Positions 16,870 to 25,737 of a stretch of DNA of 62,613 nucleotides are shown piece after piece; position 1 is the stretch's first letter; every line of letters begins with the position of its first letter. Location of the stretch: positions 1,201 through 63,813 of the forward strand of contig CAMYMC010000041.1 of NCBI GenBank assembly GCA_947259365.1, given 5' to 3'. The stretch comes from an uncultured Acidimicrobiaceae bacterium (GTDB taxonomy: Bacteria > Actinomycetota > Acidimicrobiia > Spongiisociales > UBA5794). The position numbers were made by a program, and so were the translations under genes. The notes under the pieces are model-generated. The model made no database searches. It was not told where the DNA came from and saw only the letters and a program-made list of their open reading frames with translations.

Positions 16870-18083
16870 GCCCACACGAAGGCGCCCGCATTCCACGTCT
16901 GGTCCCTGGCGCCTTCGGCGCGCCCGGTCGGTACGTGGATCCACTCGTGGAAGCCCCACGGCGGATCGCCGAGCCGGTTCGCTGCGGCGACACCCTCGAG
17001 CAGGCCGAAGGCACGGTCGGCAAGCCCGGCGACGGAGGCGGCCGCCGCGTGCACCGCACCGACGTACGGCCACACCGCGCCGTTGTGGTACGACCCCGGC
17101 GGGTTCCTCCAGCGCGGGTCCTGGTGGCGGTCGGCGGCGGCGTCCCAGAGACCGAGCTGGTCGTCGGCCTGGAACGGCGCCGGCCACACCCGGGTCGGGT
17201 ACGGCACGTCGCACCCGGCGTCGTCGAGGTGACCGAGCACCGTCGCCGAGCGCTCCCGCCCGATGAGCCCGGAGATGATCCCGAGGCAGTGGGCGAGCAC
17301 GTCGCATCGGTCGACGAAGCGCCCGTACGAGACCGACGCCAGGTAGTGGCGCCTGTCCGCGATGGCGAGCCGGGCATGCTCGGCGGCGGCAAGCGGGTGG
17401 GGGAACCGTACCGCCGCGCCCGGCGGGTATCCGGCATCGAGGTGGAGCGACGCCAGGTCGAAACCCGGCTCAGGCCAGAACAACCCCTCGATCGACTCGG
17501 GGGCGACGATGGGCTCCGGCGCATCGGTGTCGAGGGCTGCGGCGAGGGCGGCAGCGCGGCGCGTCGCCCAGTCGGCGAGGACGTTCACGTGGAAGACCCG
17601 ACCCGAACGGTTCAACGTCGAGTCCATCCAATCGCCGCCCGCCGGCGAGTCGACGAGCCGGGTGCCGGTCACATCGAGTGCTCGCAACCACGATGCGGCG
17701 GCAACGATCGCCGGCCACAGCGACCGGGCCTCCTCGAGCCGGCCGGTGTGCTCGACGTGATGGGCGAGCGCGACGACGAACCACGCCGTGGCGTCGACGG
17801 TGCCCGCCTCCCCCCAATCCCAGTAGCCCGCCTCGGGCCAGTACGCGTCGGGAACCCGGCCCGAGGGCATGGCGAGGCGCGCCATCGTCTCGAGCGTCGC
17901 CTCGGCGGCCGCAACGAGGTCAGCCTCGCCGCTCATCGAGGCGCCGAGACAGGCGACGGCCGCGTCCCGGAACCACACCGCTCCGTAGTGGGCGTCGCCT
18001 GCAGCCGCGAGGAACCCGGCGGGATGCACGGCGCGGCGAAGGAGAGCGACAGACCGGTCGTAGGCCTCCTCGACCCTGCTCAC
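16848..18083 (-). CDS. (alpha/alpha)6-barrel glycosidase, debranching-enzyme-C-terminal or neutral-invertase-like
   Basis: A 411-residue helical-barrel protein. YGAVWFRDAAVACLGA (about 33-48) resembles the entry helix with the conserved Arg-Asp, GDWMDSTLNR a central Asp, and GSYHNGAVWPYVG (about 331-343) the His-Asn-Gly...Trp-Pro block of glycogen-debranching C-terminal domains and of GH100 invertases. No signal peptide. Which sugar it cuts cannot be told. The GTG start at 18083 has a GGAG site 7 nt upstream. It is convergent with, and unrelated in detail to, the glycosidase at 15694-16869; both may act on the same storage or compatible-solute carbohydrate. Confidence 0.72.
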   Translation of the reverse strand: MSRVEEAYDRSVALLRRAVHPAGFLAAAGDAHYGAVWFRDAAVACLGASMSGEADLVAAAEATLETMARLAMPSGRVPDAYWPEAGYWDWGEAGTVDATAWFVVALAHHVEHTGRLEEARSLWPAIVAAASWLRALDVTGTRLVDSPAGGDWMDSTLNRSGRVFHVNVLADWATRRAAALAAALDTDAPEPIVAPESIEGLFWPEPGFDLASLHLDAGYPPGAAVRFPHPLAAAEHARLAIADRRHYLASVSYGRFVDRCDVLAHCLGIISGLIGRERSATVLGHLDDAGCDVPYPTRVWPAPFQADDQLGLWDAAADRHQDPRWRNPPGSYHNGAVWPYVGAVHAAAASVAGLADRAFGLLEGVAAANRLGDPPWGFHEWIHVPTGRAEGARDQTWNAGAFVWAYRSVTG

Positions 18084-18193
18084 GGGCGCACTCCGGGACT
18101 AGTCATCGTGGAACCGGGCCAAACCATTCTGGTGCAGCGGGACGATCAGGCCGATCATGACTCCGTCAGCAACGCCGACCAGGGGACGAGCTC

Positions 18194-18394
18194 ATGACGA
18201 TGTCCGACCGCCTCACGATCGCCGGAATCGGCGTGGTCCTCGGCCTCATCGGCGTCTTCGCCTACATCGCGGCGACGCCGCTGTTCACGAGTTGGGTGAA
18301 CGTCTTCGCAGTTCAGGCCATCTTCGCGACGATCTACCTCTCGACGATCACCGTGCTGCGTCGCCAGCACGACGCGCCGAACCTCACGGCCTGA
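18194..18394 (+). CDS. Small two-helix membrane protein
   Basis: A 66-residue protein with two hydrophobic stretches (IAGIGVVLGLIGVFAYIAA and VNVFAVQAIFATIYLSTITVL). The ATG at 18194 follows AGGGGACGAG; a second ATG at 18200 is in frame. No family recognised. Confidence 0.65.
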   Translation: MTMSDRLTIAGIGVVLGLIGVFAYIAATPLFTSWVNVFAVQAIFATIYLSTITVLRRQHDAPNLTA

Positions 18395-18513
18395 AGGTCA
18401 ACGGCAGCGACCGGAGCCTCTTGGCCCCGGTCGCCTCGCGTCCGATGTGGGTCGCTCGCCTCATTCTGGATTTCCGTCTCTACTCGGCGGCGGTGCCTGC
18501 CGATAGGACCGAC

Positions 18514-18747
18514 ATGGGACTGCTCCGTCGGAGGAAGCCGCCTCGCGGCGACGAGCCCGACTGGTCGGACGGACCGGAGGACGGTGACGTCGAGGACGAC
18601 CGGGACCGGACGGGCTACTCGCGCACGATGGAAGAGCGGATGCGAAGCCTCGAGGCCTACAGCTACGAGTACAGCGAGGACGAGGCGGCCGAGGTCGAGG
18701 CTCGGATCCGGCGCATGTTCTACGGCGCGAAGGTCGAGGACGAGTAG
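18514..18747 (+). CDS. Small acidic protein of unknown function
   Basis: A 77-residue protein with a short basic start (MGLLRRRKPP) and a strongly acidic remainder, ending in a helix (SEDEAAEVEARIRRMFYG). It could be a small cytoplasmic binding or adaptor protein. Start chosen at the first ATG with an AGGA-like site. Codon use is similar to its neighbours. Confidence 0.5.
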   Translation: MGLLRRRKPPRGDEPDWSDGPEDGDVEDDRDRTGYSRTMEERMRSLEAYSYEYSEDEAAEVEARIRRMFYGAKVEDE

Positions 18748-19056
18748 CCGGGACGGTCCCCCGGATCCAACGCCCCCCAGCCACCGTTCGGACGCGGCCG
18801 CCGCCTTCGTCGATCGCTACAGTCGCCCGAAGGGGCACGGTCGTGACGCTGCGGCGTCCGGATCGATCCCCTCATCTCGCCGGGTGTCGTGGCGTCTCGC
18901 GGTGCGACACCGGCCGCGACAGCGGGGCGACCGGTCGACCCCCCTACCGGTCGCCCCGCTGCCGCCCGGAACCATCCCCAAGTTTCGGGGTCGCGTTGCC
19001 GATATAGCCAGGTATAGGACCAGGCGCGAGGCTCCGTAGACGGAGGGGCTCTACCG
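18748..19056. other. Intergenic region with a long hairpin
   Basis: A 309-nt gap between a small acidic protein gene and the histidine kinase. The only clear structure is the long inverted repeat at 18917-18964, listed separately. TATAGG/TATAGC-like sequences at about 19000-19018 may include the kinase promoter, but no confident -10/-35 pair is seen. No small ORF with a ribosome binding site was found. Confidence 0.6.
18917..18964. repeat. Strong inverted repeat (long hairpin)
   Basis: Bases 18920-18935 pair perfectly with 18946-18961 (16 bp, arms built on GCGGGGCGACCGGT), with a 10-nt loop; after one mismatch three more pairs extend it to 18917-18964. There is no T tract, so it is not a classic terminator. 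It lies about 90 nt upstream of the histidine kinase gene. Confidence 0.85.
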
Positions 19057-20493
19057 ATGCCGTCGGAAGATCGACGCGAATTCTCCACGCTCGTAGCGCG
19101 GCTTCCCGTCGCGATCTTCCGCACTGCACCAGACGGCAGGATCCTCATGGCCAACCAGGCCCTCGCCGATCTCCTCGGCTATGAGAGCGTCGCCGAGCTG
19201 CAACGGCTCCACGCCTCCGACCTCTACGCCGACCCCGCCGATCGCGACGAGGTGGCACGACGGCTTCTCGACGGAACGATGCCCGCGTCCAACGAGATCC
19301 TCCTCCGTCGCAAGGACGGCACCGTCGTGTGGACCCGAGCCCGGGCCCATGCCATCGACGACGGGAAGGGGCCCCGATACTTCGAGGGCGTTCTCATCGA
19401 GATCTCCGAGCAGAAACAGGCCGAGGTTCGGTTGCGGGCGTCCGAAGACAGGTTTCGCACCGTGTTCCTCGCGTCCCCCGTCGGCATGCTGATCGGCGGA
19501 CCGGACCTGAGAGTGCGAGCCGCCAACCCGGCGATCTGCTCCCTCCTCGAGTTGACCGAGGAGGAACTGATCGATGCGCCGATCAGCGACCTCTTCGTCG
19601 ACGACACCGGCCCCCGGGCAGCGGCGGTGGCGTCGATGCTGGCCGGCGATCGCGACCATCACGAGGGCGAGCACCGGCTCGTGACCGCCGGTGGCGACGT
19701 CAAGACCGTGCTGACCCACCTCACCGCCTTCCGCCCCGCGCACGGCGAGCACGGCCTGCTCGGCCAGTTCGTCGACATCACCGACCGGAGACGCATGCAG
19801 GAGAAGCTCGAACAGCTCGTCCGCTCCAAGGACGAGCTCGTTCGTTCGGTCAGCCACGAGCTGCGCACCCCGCTCACCTCCGTCGTCGGGTTCGCCTCCG
19901 AGCTCGAAGAGCGCGGCGATCTCACCGAGTCAGAGCGCGGCGAGCTCATCGGGTACATCGCCGAGCAGAGCCGGGAGATGGCCGAGCTCGTCGAAGACCT
20001 CCTCGCCGCGGCCCGTGCCGGCGTGGGGCCGGTGAATGTGACCCCCGAGCCAATGGACCTCGTCGAGGCGTGCCGGGACATCCTGTCCACGTGGCGGGAC
20101 CAGACGGTGCGCTTCGTCGCAGGCGCCGACCGCGTCGGGGCGTGGGCCGACCCCATCCGGGTGAGACAGATCATGCGCAACCTTCTCACCAACGCGGCCC
20201 GGTACGGCTCTCCCCCCGTCGAGCTCCGCGTCGACGCCGACAGATCGGGAGCCGCGATCGAGGTCACTGATGGGGGGCCGGCTCTCCCCCCCGACGAGTG
20301 GGAGGCGATCTTCGAGCCGTACCGCAGGGCCCACGGCACCGGGGACGGCGTCGCGGTGGGTCTCGGGCTCGCCGTGAGCCGGCGGCTGGCCCGGATGATG
20401 GCCGGAGAGCTCTCCTACCGCTCGGAGAACGGGAACAGCGTCTTCGAGCTGCGCCTCCCGGCCGAGCCGGCAAGACCGGATGGGCGGGGCTGA
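19057..20493 (+). CDS. PAS-PAS sensor histidine kinase (orphan)
   Basis: A 478-residue kinase with no membrane helix, so probably cytoplasmic. Two PAS domains (about 8-120 and 130-245) precede a HisKA domain with the phosphorylated His267 in SVSHELRTPL, and a HATPase_c domain with the N box MRNLLTNAARYG and a glycine-rich box GDGVAVGLGLAVSRRL. It senses an internal or diffusible signal and passes phosphate to a response regulator; none is encoded in the window. An unusual point is that the region is not paired with any regulator, so the partner must be elsewhere. Confidence 0.9.
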   Translation: MPSEDRREFSTLVARLPVAIFRTAPDGRILMANQALADLLGYESVAELQRLHASDLYADPADRDEVARRLLDGTMPASNEILLRRKDGTVVWTRARAHAIDDGKGPRYFEGVLIEISEQKQAEVRLRASEDRFRTVFLASPVGMLIGGPDLRVRAANPAICSLLELTEEELIDAPISDLFVDDTGPRAAAVASMLAGDRDHHEGEHRLVTAGGDVKTVLTHLTAFRPAHGEHGLLGQFVDITDRRRMQEKLEQLVRSKDELVRSVSHELRTPLTSVVGFASELEERGDLTESERGELIGYIAEQSREMAELVEDLLAAARAGVGPVNVTPEPMDLVEACRDILSTWRDQTVRFVAGADRVGAWADPIRVRQIMRNLLTNAARYGSPPVELRVDADRSGAAIEVTDGGPALPPDEWEAIFEPYRRAHGTGDGVAVGLGLAVSRRLARMMAGELSYRSENGNSVFELRLPAEPARPDGRG

Positions 20494-20500
20494 GCGCCGG

Positions 20501-22450
20501 TCACCAGATGTCGACGATCTCCTCGGGCGGGACCGTCATCAGCGCCTCCCCATCGATAGCGAAGGCCTCGGCGAAGGGAGGGAAGTTGGCGAGCGGGCCG
20601 TTGCAGCGGAATCGGCCCGGGGAATGCGGATCGGTGGTGACGAGCAGGCGGAGGTACTCGTCGGTGTAGTTCGTTCGCCAGATCGTCGCGTAGCTCAGGA
20701 AGAAGCGCTCATCCCTCGTCCACCCATCGACGGTGTCGGAGCCATCACCGGCGCGACGGAGGGCATCGAACGCGATGGCGAGTCCCCCGAGGTCCGCGAT
20801 GTTCTCCCCCAGCGTCAGCTCCCCGTTGACCTGGAGGTCGTCTGCGACGACGAACCCGTTGTACTGGTCGACGAGGCCCGCAGCTCGCCGCTCGAACTCG
20901 GCGCGGTCCTCCTCCGTCCACCAATTGCGGAGGTTCCCGGCGGCGTCGAACTTGGAGCCCTGGTCGTCGAAGCCGTGGGTGATCTCGTGACCGATGACGG
21001 ATCCGATGGCCCCGTAGTTGACGGAATCGTCCGCTTCGGCATCGAAGAACGGCGGCTGGAGAATCCCCGCCGGGAACACGATCTCGTTGTGCAGCGGGTG
21101 GTAGTACGCGTTGACGACGTGCGGCGGAAGCTCCCACTCCGACACGACGGTCTCGCCGAGCTTGGCAATCCGGCGGCGGAAGTCGAACCGGGCCGCCCGG
21201 AGCCGGTTTCCGACGAACGGCCCCCGATCGATCTCGAGCCCGGTGTAGTCGCGCCATTCGTCGGGGTAGCCGATCTTGGTGCGGAAGCCCTCGAGCTTGG
21301 CGAGTGCCTCCGCCTTCGTCTCGGCTCCCATCCACTCGAGAGTGCGGATCGACTGCTCCATCGCCTCGAGGAGATGGCTCACCATCGTCTCGCACCGCTC
21401 CTTCGCCTCCGGCCCGAACGCGGCGTCGACGTAGAGCCGCGACACCTGCTGGCCGATGTCCGCGGTGGCCGCAGCGAGCACTCTCTTCCAGCGTGGCTTC
21501 TGCTCTCTCAAGCCGCCGAGTCTCTGCCCGTAGAAGCGGAAGGCCTCGTCCTCGAACCGCGACGGCAACGCCGGCGCGGCTGCCCGCAGGACGTGCCAGC
21601 GCACGTAGGCGCGCCACGTCTCGATCGGGTGCTCCTCGATGATGCGGTCCACCGCGGCGAAGTAGTCGGGCTCGTGGAGGTTCACAGCGGCCTCGTCACC
21701 GGCGCCGATGCCGTCGAGGTAGGAGCTGAGGCCCAGTCCGGGAGCGATGCGGGCACAGCGCTCCACTGCGGTCTTGTTCGTCGTCCGCTCGACGTCGCGC
21801 AGCTCCGTTGCCGACAGCGACGCCGCCGCGATCGCTGTCTCGGCGGCGACGACCGCGGTGGCGAGGGCGGGTGCCCGGTCACCGTCGCCGGCCAACTCCA
21901 GCATCGCCGCCACATGGGCTTCGTACGCCGTCCTGAGCTCGACGGACCGCTCGTCGTCGCGGAAGTAGTAGTCGCGCTCGGGAAGACCGAGTCCGCTCTG
22001 ACCGAGGTAGACGAGATAGCGGGTCGAGTCCTCGAAGTCGGCACCCACCGATGCGGCGAAGAGGGCCCCGACGCCATAGGGACGAAGCTCGGTGACGAGG
22101 GAGAGGAGGTCGTCTCGTGAGTCGATCGCGGCGGCCTGCTCGAGCCACGGGGCAATGGGATCGATGCTGGCGCGCTCGATCTCGTCGACGTCCATGCCCG
22201 AGAGGTAGTAGTCCCCGACCATCCGGGCGGGCGTCCCCGGCGCTTCGTCGCCGTCTGCGGCTTCGATCAACAGATCGTGGAGCAGCGTCTCGTTGCGAAC
22301 CTGGACTTCGCGGAACGCACCCCACGAGCCGTACTCCGGGGGCACCGGGTTGGCGTCGAGCCACCCGCCGTTGGCATGCCGGTAGAAGTCGTCACCGGGC
22401 GCGGTGCCGGGATCGAGGTTGGCGCGTTCGAGTGTGCGGGGCGTCGTCAT
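20501..22450 (-). CDS. M13-family metallopeptidase (neprilysin/PepO-like)
   Basis: A 649-residue zinc endopeptidase. HEITH (H488, H492) is the zinc site with the catalytic Glu; E549 in GENIADLGG is the third zinc ligand and the M13 signature. There is no signal peptide, so it may be cytoplasmic like many bacterial PepO proteins, cutting small peptides. The ATG at 22450 is favoured over one 60 nt upstream because TAGGCT lies 7 nt before it and the extra N-terminus is not conserved-looking. It converges with the histidine kinase, with 7 nt between the stops. Confidence 0.92.
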   Translation of the reverse strand: MTTPRTLERANLDPGTAPGDDFYRHANGGWLDANPVPPEYGSWGAFREVQVRNETLLHDLLIEAADGDEAPGTPARMVGDYYLSGMDVDEIERASIDPIAPWLEQAAAIDSRDDLLSLVTELRPYGVGALFAASVGADFEDSTRYLVYLGQSGLGLPERDYYFRDDERSVELRTAYEAHVAAMLELAGDGDRAPALATAVVAAETAIAAASLSATELRDVERTTNKTAVERCARIAPGLGLSSYLDGIGAGDEAAVNLHEPDYFAAVDRIIEEHPIETWRAYVRWHVLRAAAPALPSRFEDEAFRFYGQRLGGLREQKPRWKRVLAAATADIGQQVSRLYVDAAFGPEAKERCETMVSHLLEAMEQSIRTLEWMGAETKAEALAKLEGFRTKIGYPDEWRDYTGLEIDRGPFVGNRLRAARFDFRRRIAKLGETVVSEWELPPHVVNAYYHPLHNEIVFPAGILQPPFFDAEADDSVNYGAIGSVIGHEITHGFDDQGSKFDAAGNLRNWWTEEDRAEFERRAAGLVDQYNGFVVADDLQVNGELTLGENIADLGGLAIAFDALRRAGDGSDTVDGWTRDERFFLSYATIWRTNYTDEYLRLLVTTDPHSPGRFRCNGPLANFPPFAEAFAIDGEALMTVPPEEIVDIW

Positions 22451-22457
22451 CGCCGGA

Positions 22458-22463
22458 AGCCTA
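22458..22463 (-). promoter_or_regulatory. -10 box for the M13 peptidase (leaderless)
   Basis: TAGGCT on the minus strand ends 7 nt before ATG 22450. Confidence 0.45.
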
Positions 22464-22526
22464 CGAGAGGTCGTGCGCTGCCGGTGCCAACCGGCGGTCG
22501 GTCCGTCCACGGCCCTCGAGCCATCG

Positions 22527-23597
22527 TCACCGAACGAGGTCGTCGGTGAGCTCGTCTATGGACGCGGCGCCGCTCAGCGCCATGGCTCGCTCCAGGTCCG
22601 CCCGGAACCCGTCGAGCACCTCCCCCACGCCGCCAGACCCACCGGTGACCAGACCCCAGAGCACCGGCCGGCCGAGCATCACCGCCGCAGCGCCCATGGC
22701 GAGGGCCTTGACGGTGTCGGTGCCGGAGCGGATGCCTCCGTCGACGAGGACCGGGACCCTCCGGTCGACGGCCGCGACGACGGGGCCGAGCGCGTCGGCG
22801 GTCGCGATCGACGTGTCGAGCTGGCGGCCGCCGTGGTTGGAGACGATGATCCCCGCCGCTCCCGCCCGCACCGCGGCATCTGCGTCGTCGGGGCGGAGCA
22901 CACCCTTGACGATGACCGGCAGCGGCGTCAGGTCGCGAAGCCACCCGATGTCGGAGAACGTGATCCCGGCGTCGAGGGCGTCGTCGGCGTAGGCGTCGAG
23001 CCCCGACCCGTCGAGCTCGGGCACCGGCGCCTTCATGTTCGCCATCTCCAGGCCGTCGGGGAGACGGAACCGGTTGCGCACGTCCCGAAGCCTCCTGCCC
23101 ACCACCGGGAGGTCGACCGTGAAGACGAGCGCCTCGTACCCCGCCGCCTCGGCGCGATGCACCAGATCGGCTGTGAGGTCGCGATCGCGATGGACGTAGA
23201 GCTGGAACCACTTCGGCGCATCCGGAATCGCAGCCGCCACCTCCTCGAGGGGCGTCGTCGCCATCGTCGACACGCACAGCACCGTGCCGGCGGCTGCGGC
23301 GCCCCTCGCCATCTCCCGCTCGCCGTCCTCGTGGGCGAGACGCAGGTAGCCGAGCGGTGCGACGAGGTGGGGACCCGTGAGGGTGCGGCCGAACAGCTCG
23401 ACGGTCGTCGAGACCGACGACACGCCACGCAGGATGTGGGGCAGGATCGCGTACCTGCTCCACGCCGCGACGTTGTCGGCGAGCGTCTCCTCCCGATCGG
23501 CCCCACCGGCGAAGTAGTCGTACGACATCGTGTCGAGCTTCGCCCGCGCCGCGTCCTCGAGCGCCTCGAGATCGACGACGGCGGCGTCCTCGCTCAT
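22527..23597 (-). CDS. FMN-dependent alpha-hydroxy-acid dehydrogenase/oxidase
   Basis: A 356-residue TIM-barrel flavoprotein. SNHGGRQLD (about 260-268) carries the catalytic His and the Arg that binds the substrate carboxylate; VDGGIRSGTDTVKALAMGA and MLGRP form the FMN phosphate site; an N-terminal YDYFAGGADRE matches the family start. It oxidises an L-2-hydroxy acid such as lactate or glycolate; the acceptor (O2 or a quinone chain) cannot be told. Its ATG overlaps the stop of the upstream repeat-protein gene by 4 nt, so it is the last gene of the xseA operon. Confidence 0.9.
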   Translation of the reverse strand: MSEDAAVVDLEALEDAARAKLDTMSYDYFAGGADREETLADNVAAWSRYAILPHILRGVSSVSTTVELFGRTLTGPHLVAPLGYLRLAHEDGEREMARGAAAAGTVLCVSTMATTPLEEVAAAIPDAPKWFQLYVHRDRDLTADLVHRAEAAGYEALVFTVDLPVVGRRLRDVRNRFRLPDGLEMANMKAPVPELDGSGLDAYADDALDAGITFSDIGWLRDLTPLPVIVKGVLRPDDADAAVRAGAAGIIVSNHGGRQLDTSIATADALGPVVAAVDRRVPVLVDGGIRSGTDTVKALAMGAAAVMLGRPVLWGLVTGGSGGVGEVLDGFRADLERAMALSGAASIDELTDDLVR

Positions 23598-24001
23598 CGG
23601 GAGAAGACCTTGCCGAGAACGAACCCGGTGATTGCCAGCGCGGCACCGAGTGCAGCCGCCTCCGCGGGTGTGAGCAGCACCCGCGAGTCGTGGACCGTCA
23701 CGGTCTTTGCGACGACGAGCCCGACTGTGCCCCTCTCGACTCTCACCGCCCGGGCCGCCGCCACCGCGGCACCACCGGTGCGGACGTCGATGTCGCCGGC
23801 TGCGGCGATGATGCTGGCCCCGCCCTGCTCGATCGCCGCGTCGCCACCGGCGAGCATCACCGACGCGCCGCCCTGGTTCACGGTCAGGTTGCCGGCGGCG
23901 AACATTCCGTTGGCCCCCGCCTGTCGCACATGAACCTCGTCCGCGGCGACGACGGGAAAGAACCCGCGCCGTGCGGTCACCGTCTCTGTCGACCGGGTCA
24001 C
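23594..24001 (-). CDS. Beta-helix-like repeat protein of unknown function
   Basis: A 135-residue protein. Residues about 20-105 consist of roughly five imperfect repeats of 16-17 residues with the pattern Val-x-[IV]-x-Gln-Gly-Gly-Ala-x-x-[MI]-x-Ala-Gly (for example VNQGGASVMLAGGDAAIEQG, then EQGGASIIAAAGDIDV). Alternating small and hydrophobic residues with regular Gly suggest a short solenoid of beta strands. The C terminus (about 112-131) is a hydrophobic helix followed by LGKVFSR, which could anchor it in the membrane. The GTG at 24001 has a GGAGG site 6 nt upstream. It overlaps the oxidase gene by 4 nt. Confidence 0.72.
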   Translation of the reverse strand: MTRSTETVTARRGFFPVVAADEVHVRQAGANGMFAAGNLTVNQGGASVMLAGGDAAIEQGGASIIAAAGDIDVRTGGAAVAAARAVRVERGTVGLVVAKTVTVHDSRVLLTPAEAAALGAALAITGFVLGKVFSR

Positions 24002-24029
24002 ATCACACCTCCATCGGCTGGGGCGCAGG

Positions 24030-24260
24030 CTACGCCCGGTCCGGCGGCCCGGCGTCATCGAGCTCGGCGATGATCCGGCCCACCTCGATCTCGGCAGTCT
24101 CGATCCGGCTCCGGCACGTTCGGATGAGCTCGGCGGCGCGCTGCACCTTGGCGGCGATGACGTCGACGTCGACGTCGTCCGACTCGAGGTCCTCGATGAT
24201 CGCCTGGAGCTCGGCGATGGCTGCGGCATACCCGAGCTCGTCGGCGGGCGGCGTGGTCAT
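24030..24260 (-). CDS. xseB: Exodeoxyribonuclease VII small subunit
   Basis: A 76-residue helical protein with the XseB signature: LGYAAAIAELQAIIEDLES and a Val/Ala-Lys-x-Gln-Arg-Ala-Ala-Glu-Leu helix, then CRSRIETAEIEV. It assembles in several copies with XseA to form exonuclease VII. Its ATG overlaps the xseA stop by 4 nt. Confidence 0.93.
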   Translation of the reverse strand: MTTPPADELGYAAAIAELQAIIEDLESDDVDVDVIAAKVQRAAELIRTCRSRIETAEIEVGRIIAELDDAGPPDRA

Positions 24261-25651
24261 CGCCTTCGCGCCTCGGCGTCGTGGGGAACCGCGCGCTCGA
24301 CGACGCTGCCGAGCTCACCGTCGGCCAGCCGAGTCGAAAGCGCGCTCCCGACCGCGACATCGCGGACGGAGGTGAGGGCCCGGCCGGTGTCGTCGCGAGT
24401 GATCGACCAGCCCCGGGCAAGCAGCCGACCGGGGTCGTTGTCGACGACGCGGTGCTCGGTTGCACCGAGTCGCGCCAGGGCGCGCTGGAGTGTCACGGGG
24501 GCACGGGCGCGAAGGGTCCGCAGGGAGCGGGCAACATCGGCTGCGGCGACGCCGAGCCTCGGAGCGGCGGCCGCGGCCACGCCCTGACCCGCCGAGGCGA
24601 CATCGTGGCGGCCGGTCGACACGGCGCGCCGCGCCGTGCCGGCAACGAGGTCCGCGCTCCTGTCGACGGCGCTGCGCCCGGCCCTGATCCCACCGCCGGC
24701 GACGGCGCCGAGCTGGAGGGCGAGACCGCGGAGGGCGGCCTCGCTCCTCGCCGCGCCGCCGTGACCGGCCCTGCCGACCCGCCGGCCGAGCTCTCCGAGG
24801 TCGCCGAGGAACGCCCGCACGAGGGCGACGATGCCGGCGGCGCATGCCGTCGGTGTCTTGTACGAGCGGGCGGCGACGGCATCGGCCACGGTGGCGTCCA
24901 CCTCGTGACCGATGCCGGTGAACACCACGACGGGGGCGGCGGCGATGGCCCGGGCGACGCGCTCGTCGTCGAACGAGGCGAGATCCGTTGCCGCCCCGCC
25001 ACCGCGGACGAGCGCGATGACATCAACGGTGGTACCGAGCGCGGTGAGGGCTGCAACGATCGAGGGCGCCGATTCGGGACCCTGGACCCTGACGTCGGCC
25101 TCGGTCACCCGCCACGCGTACCCCGAGGCGCGCAGTTCGTCGAGGAAGTCGGCGTGCGCCGCCGATCCGGCGCTCGTGACGAGGCCCACCCGCAGCGGGA
25201 CCGCAGGAACAGGCCTCGACGCGTTCGCCTCGAAGAGGCCGGCGGCTCCGAGGCGGCGCAACAACAGCTCCCGGTCGGCGGCGAGCCGGCCCACGGTGTA
25301 GTCGGCGTCGATCCACGTCATGCGGAGCTGCACCGTGCCGCGCGCCGGGTAGTGGCCGAGCTTCCCGCGAATCCGCACCTCGACGCCGTCGGTCATCCGC
25401 AGCGCCCGCGACCTCGAGAGCACCCGATTCACCGCACGCCGGTCGGCGGCGAAGAGCGTCACCGGAACCACGTCGGCGGGGGCCCCCGGCTCGCCGGTCG
25501 GCTCGGTGAGCGTGAAGTACACGTGCCCCGATCGTGCTCTCACCAGGTCTCGGATCTCGCCCCGGATCCAGATCTCGTCGGGGAAGGCTCGGCCGAGTGC
25601 GCCGGCGATCGCAGCGTTGAGCTCGGAGACGGTGAAGGTCGGCTGCTCCAT
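24257..25651 (-). CDS. xseA: Exodeoxyribonuclease VII large subunit
   Basis: A 464-residue XseA. An N-terminal OB fold (about 1-105, FTVSELNAAIAGAL and IRGEIRDLVRARSGHVYFTL) is followed by the catalytic region with VTSAGSAAHADF, the RGGGAATDLASFDDE block and FTGIGHEVDATVADAVAARSYKTPTA, which are the family's conserved sites. The C-terminal part is helical and Ala/Arg-rich. With XseB it degrades single-stranded DNA from both ends. The start follows TAGCGT by 8 nt, divergent from clcA. Confidence 0.93.
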   Translation of the reverse strand: MEQPTFTVSELNAAIAGALGRAFPDEIWIRGEIRDLVRARSGHVYFTLTEPTGEPGAPADVVPVTLFAADRRAVNRVLSRSRALRMTDGVEVRIRGKLGHYPARGTVQLRMTWIDADYTVGRLAADRELLLRRLGAAGLFEANASRPVPAVPLRVGLVTSAGSAAHADFLDELRASGYAWRVTEADVRVQGPESAPSIVAALTALGTTVDVIALVRGGGAATDLASFDDERVARAIAAAPVVVFTGIGHEVDATVADAVAARSYKTPTACAAGIVALVRAFLGDLGELGRRVGRAGHGGAARSEAALRGLALQLGAVAGGGIRAGRSAVDRSADLVAGTARRAVSTGRHDVASAGQGVAAAAAPRLGVAAADVARSLRTLRARAPVTLQRALARLGATEHRVVDNDPGRLLARGWSITRDDTGRALTSVRDVAVGSALSTRLADGELGSVVERAVPHDAEARRR

Positions 25652-25659
25652 CGGCAGCG

Positions 25660-25665
25660 ACGCTA
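25660..25665 (-). promoter_or_regulatory. -10 box for xseA operon (leaderless)
   Basis: TAGCGT on the minus strand ends 8 nt before ATG 25651; no Shine-Dalgarno present. Confidence 0.45.
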
Positions 25666-25724
25666 CTCCAGCACGCAGCGCGAATCGAGGGCCACCACGT
25701 GGCCGGCCCCGTCAGCTGCGGGGG

Positions 25725-25730
25725 TATCGT
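25725..25730 (+). promoter_or_regulatory. -10 box for the ClC gene (leaderless)
   Basis: TATCGT lies 7 nt before ATG 25738. Together with the TAGCGT box facing the other way it makes a compact divergent leaderless promoter between xseA and the ClC gene. Confidence 0.5.
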
Positions 25731-25737
25731 CCACGCA

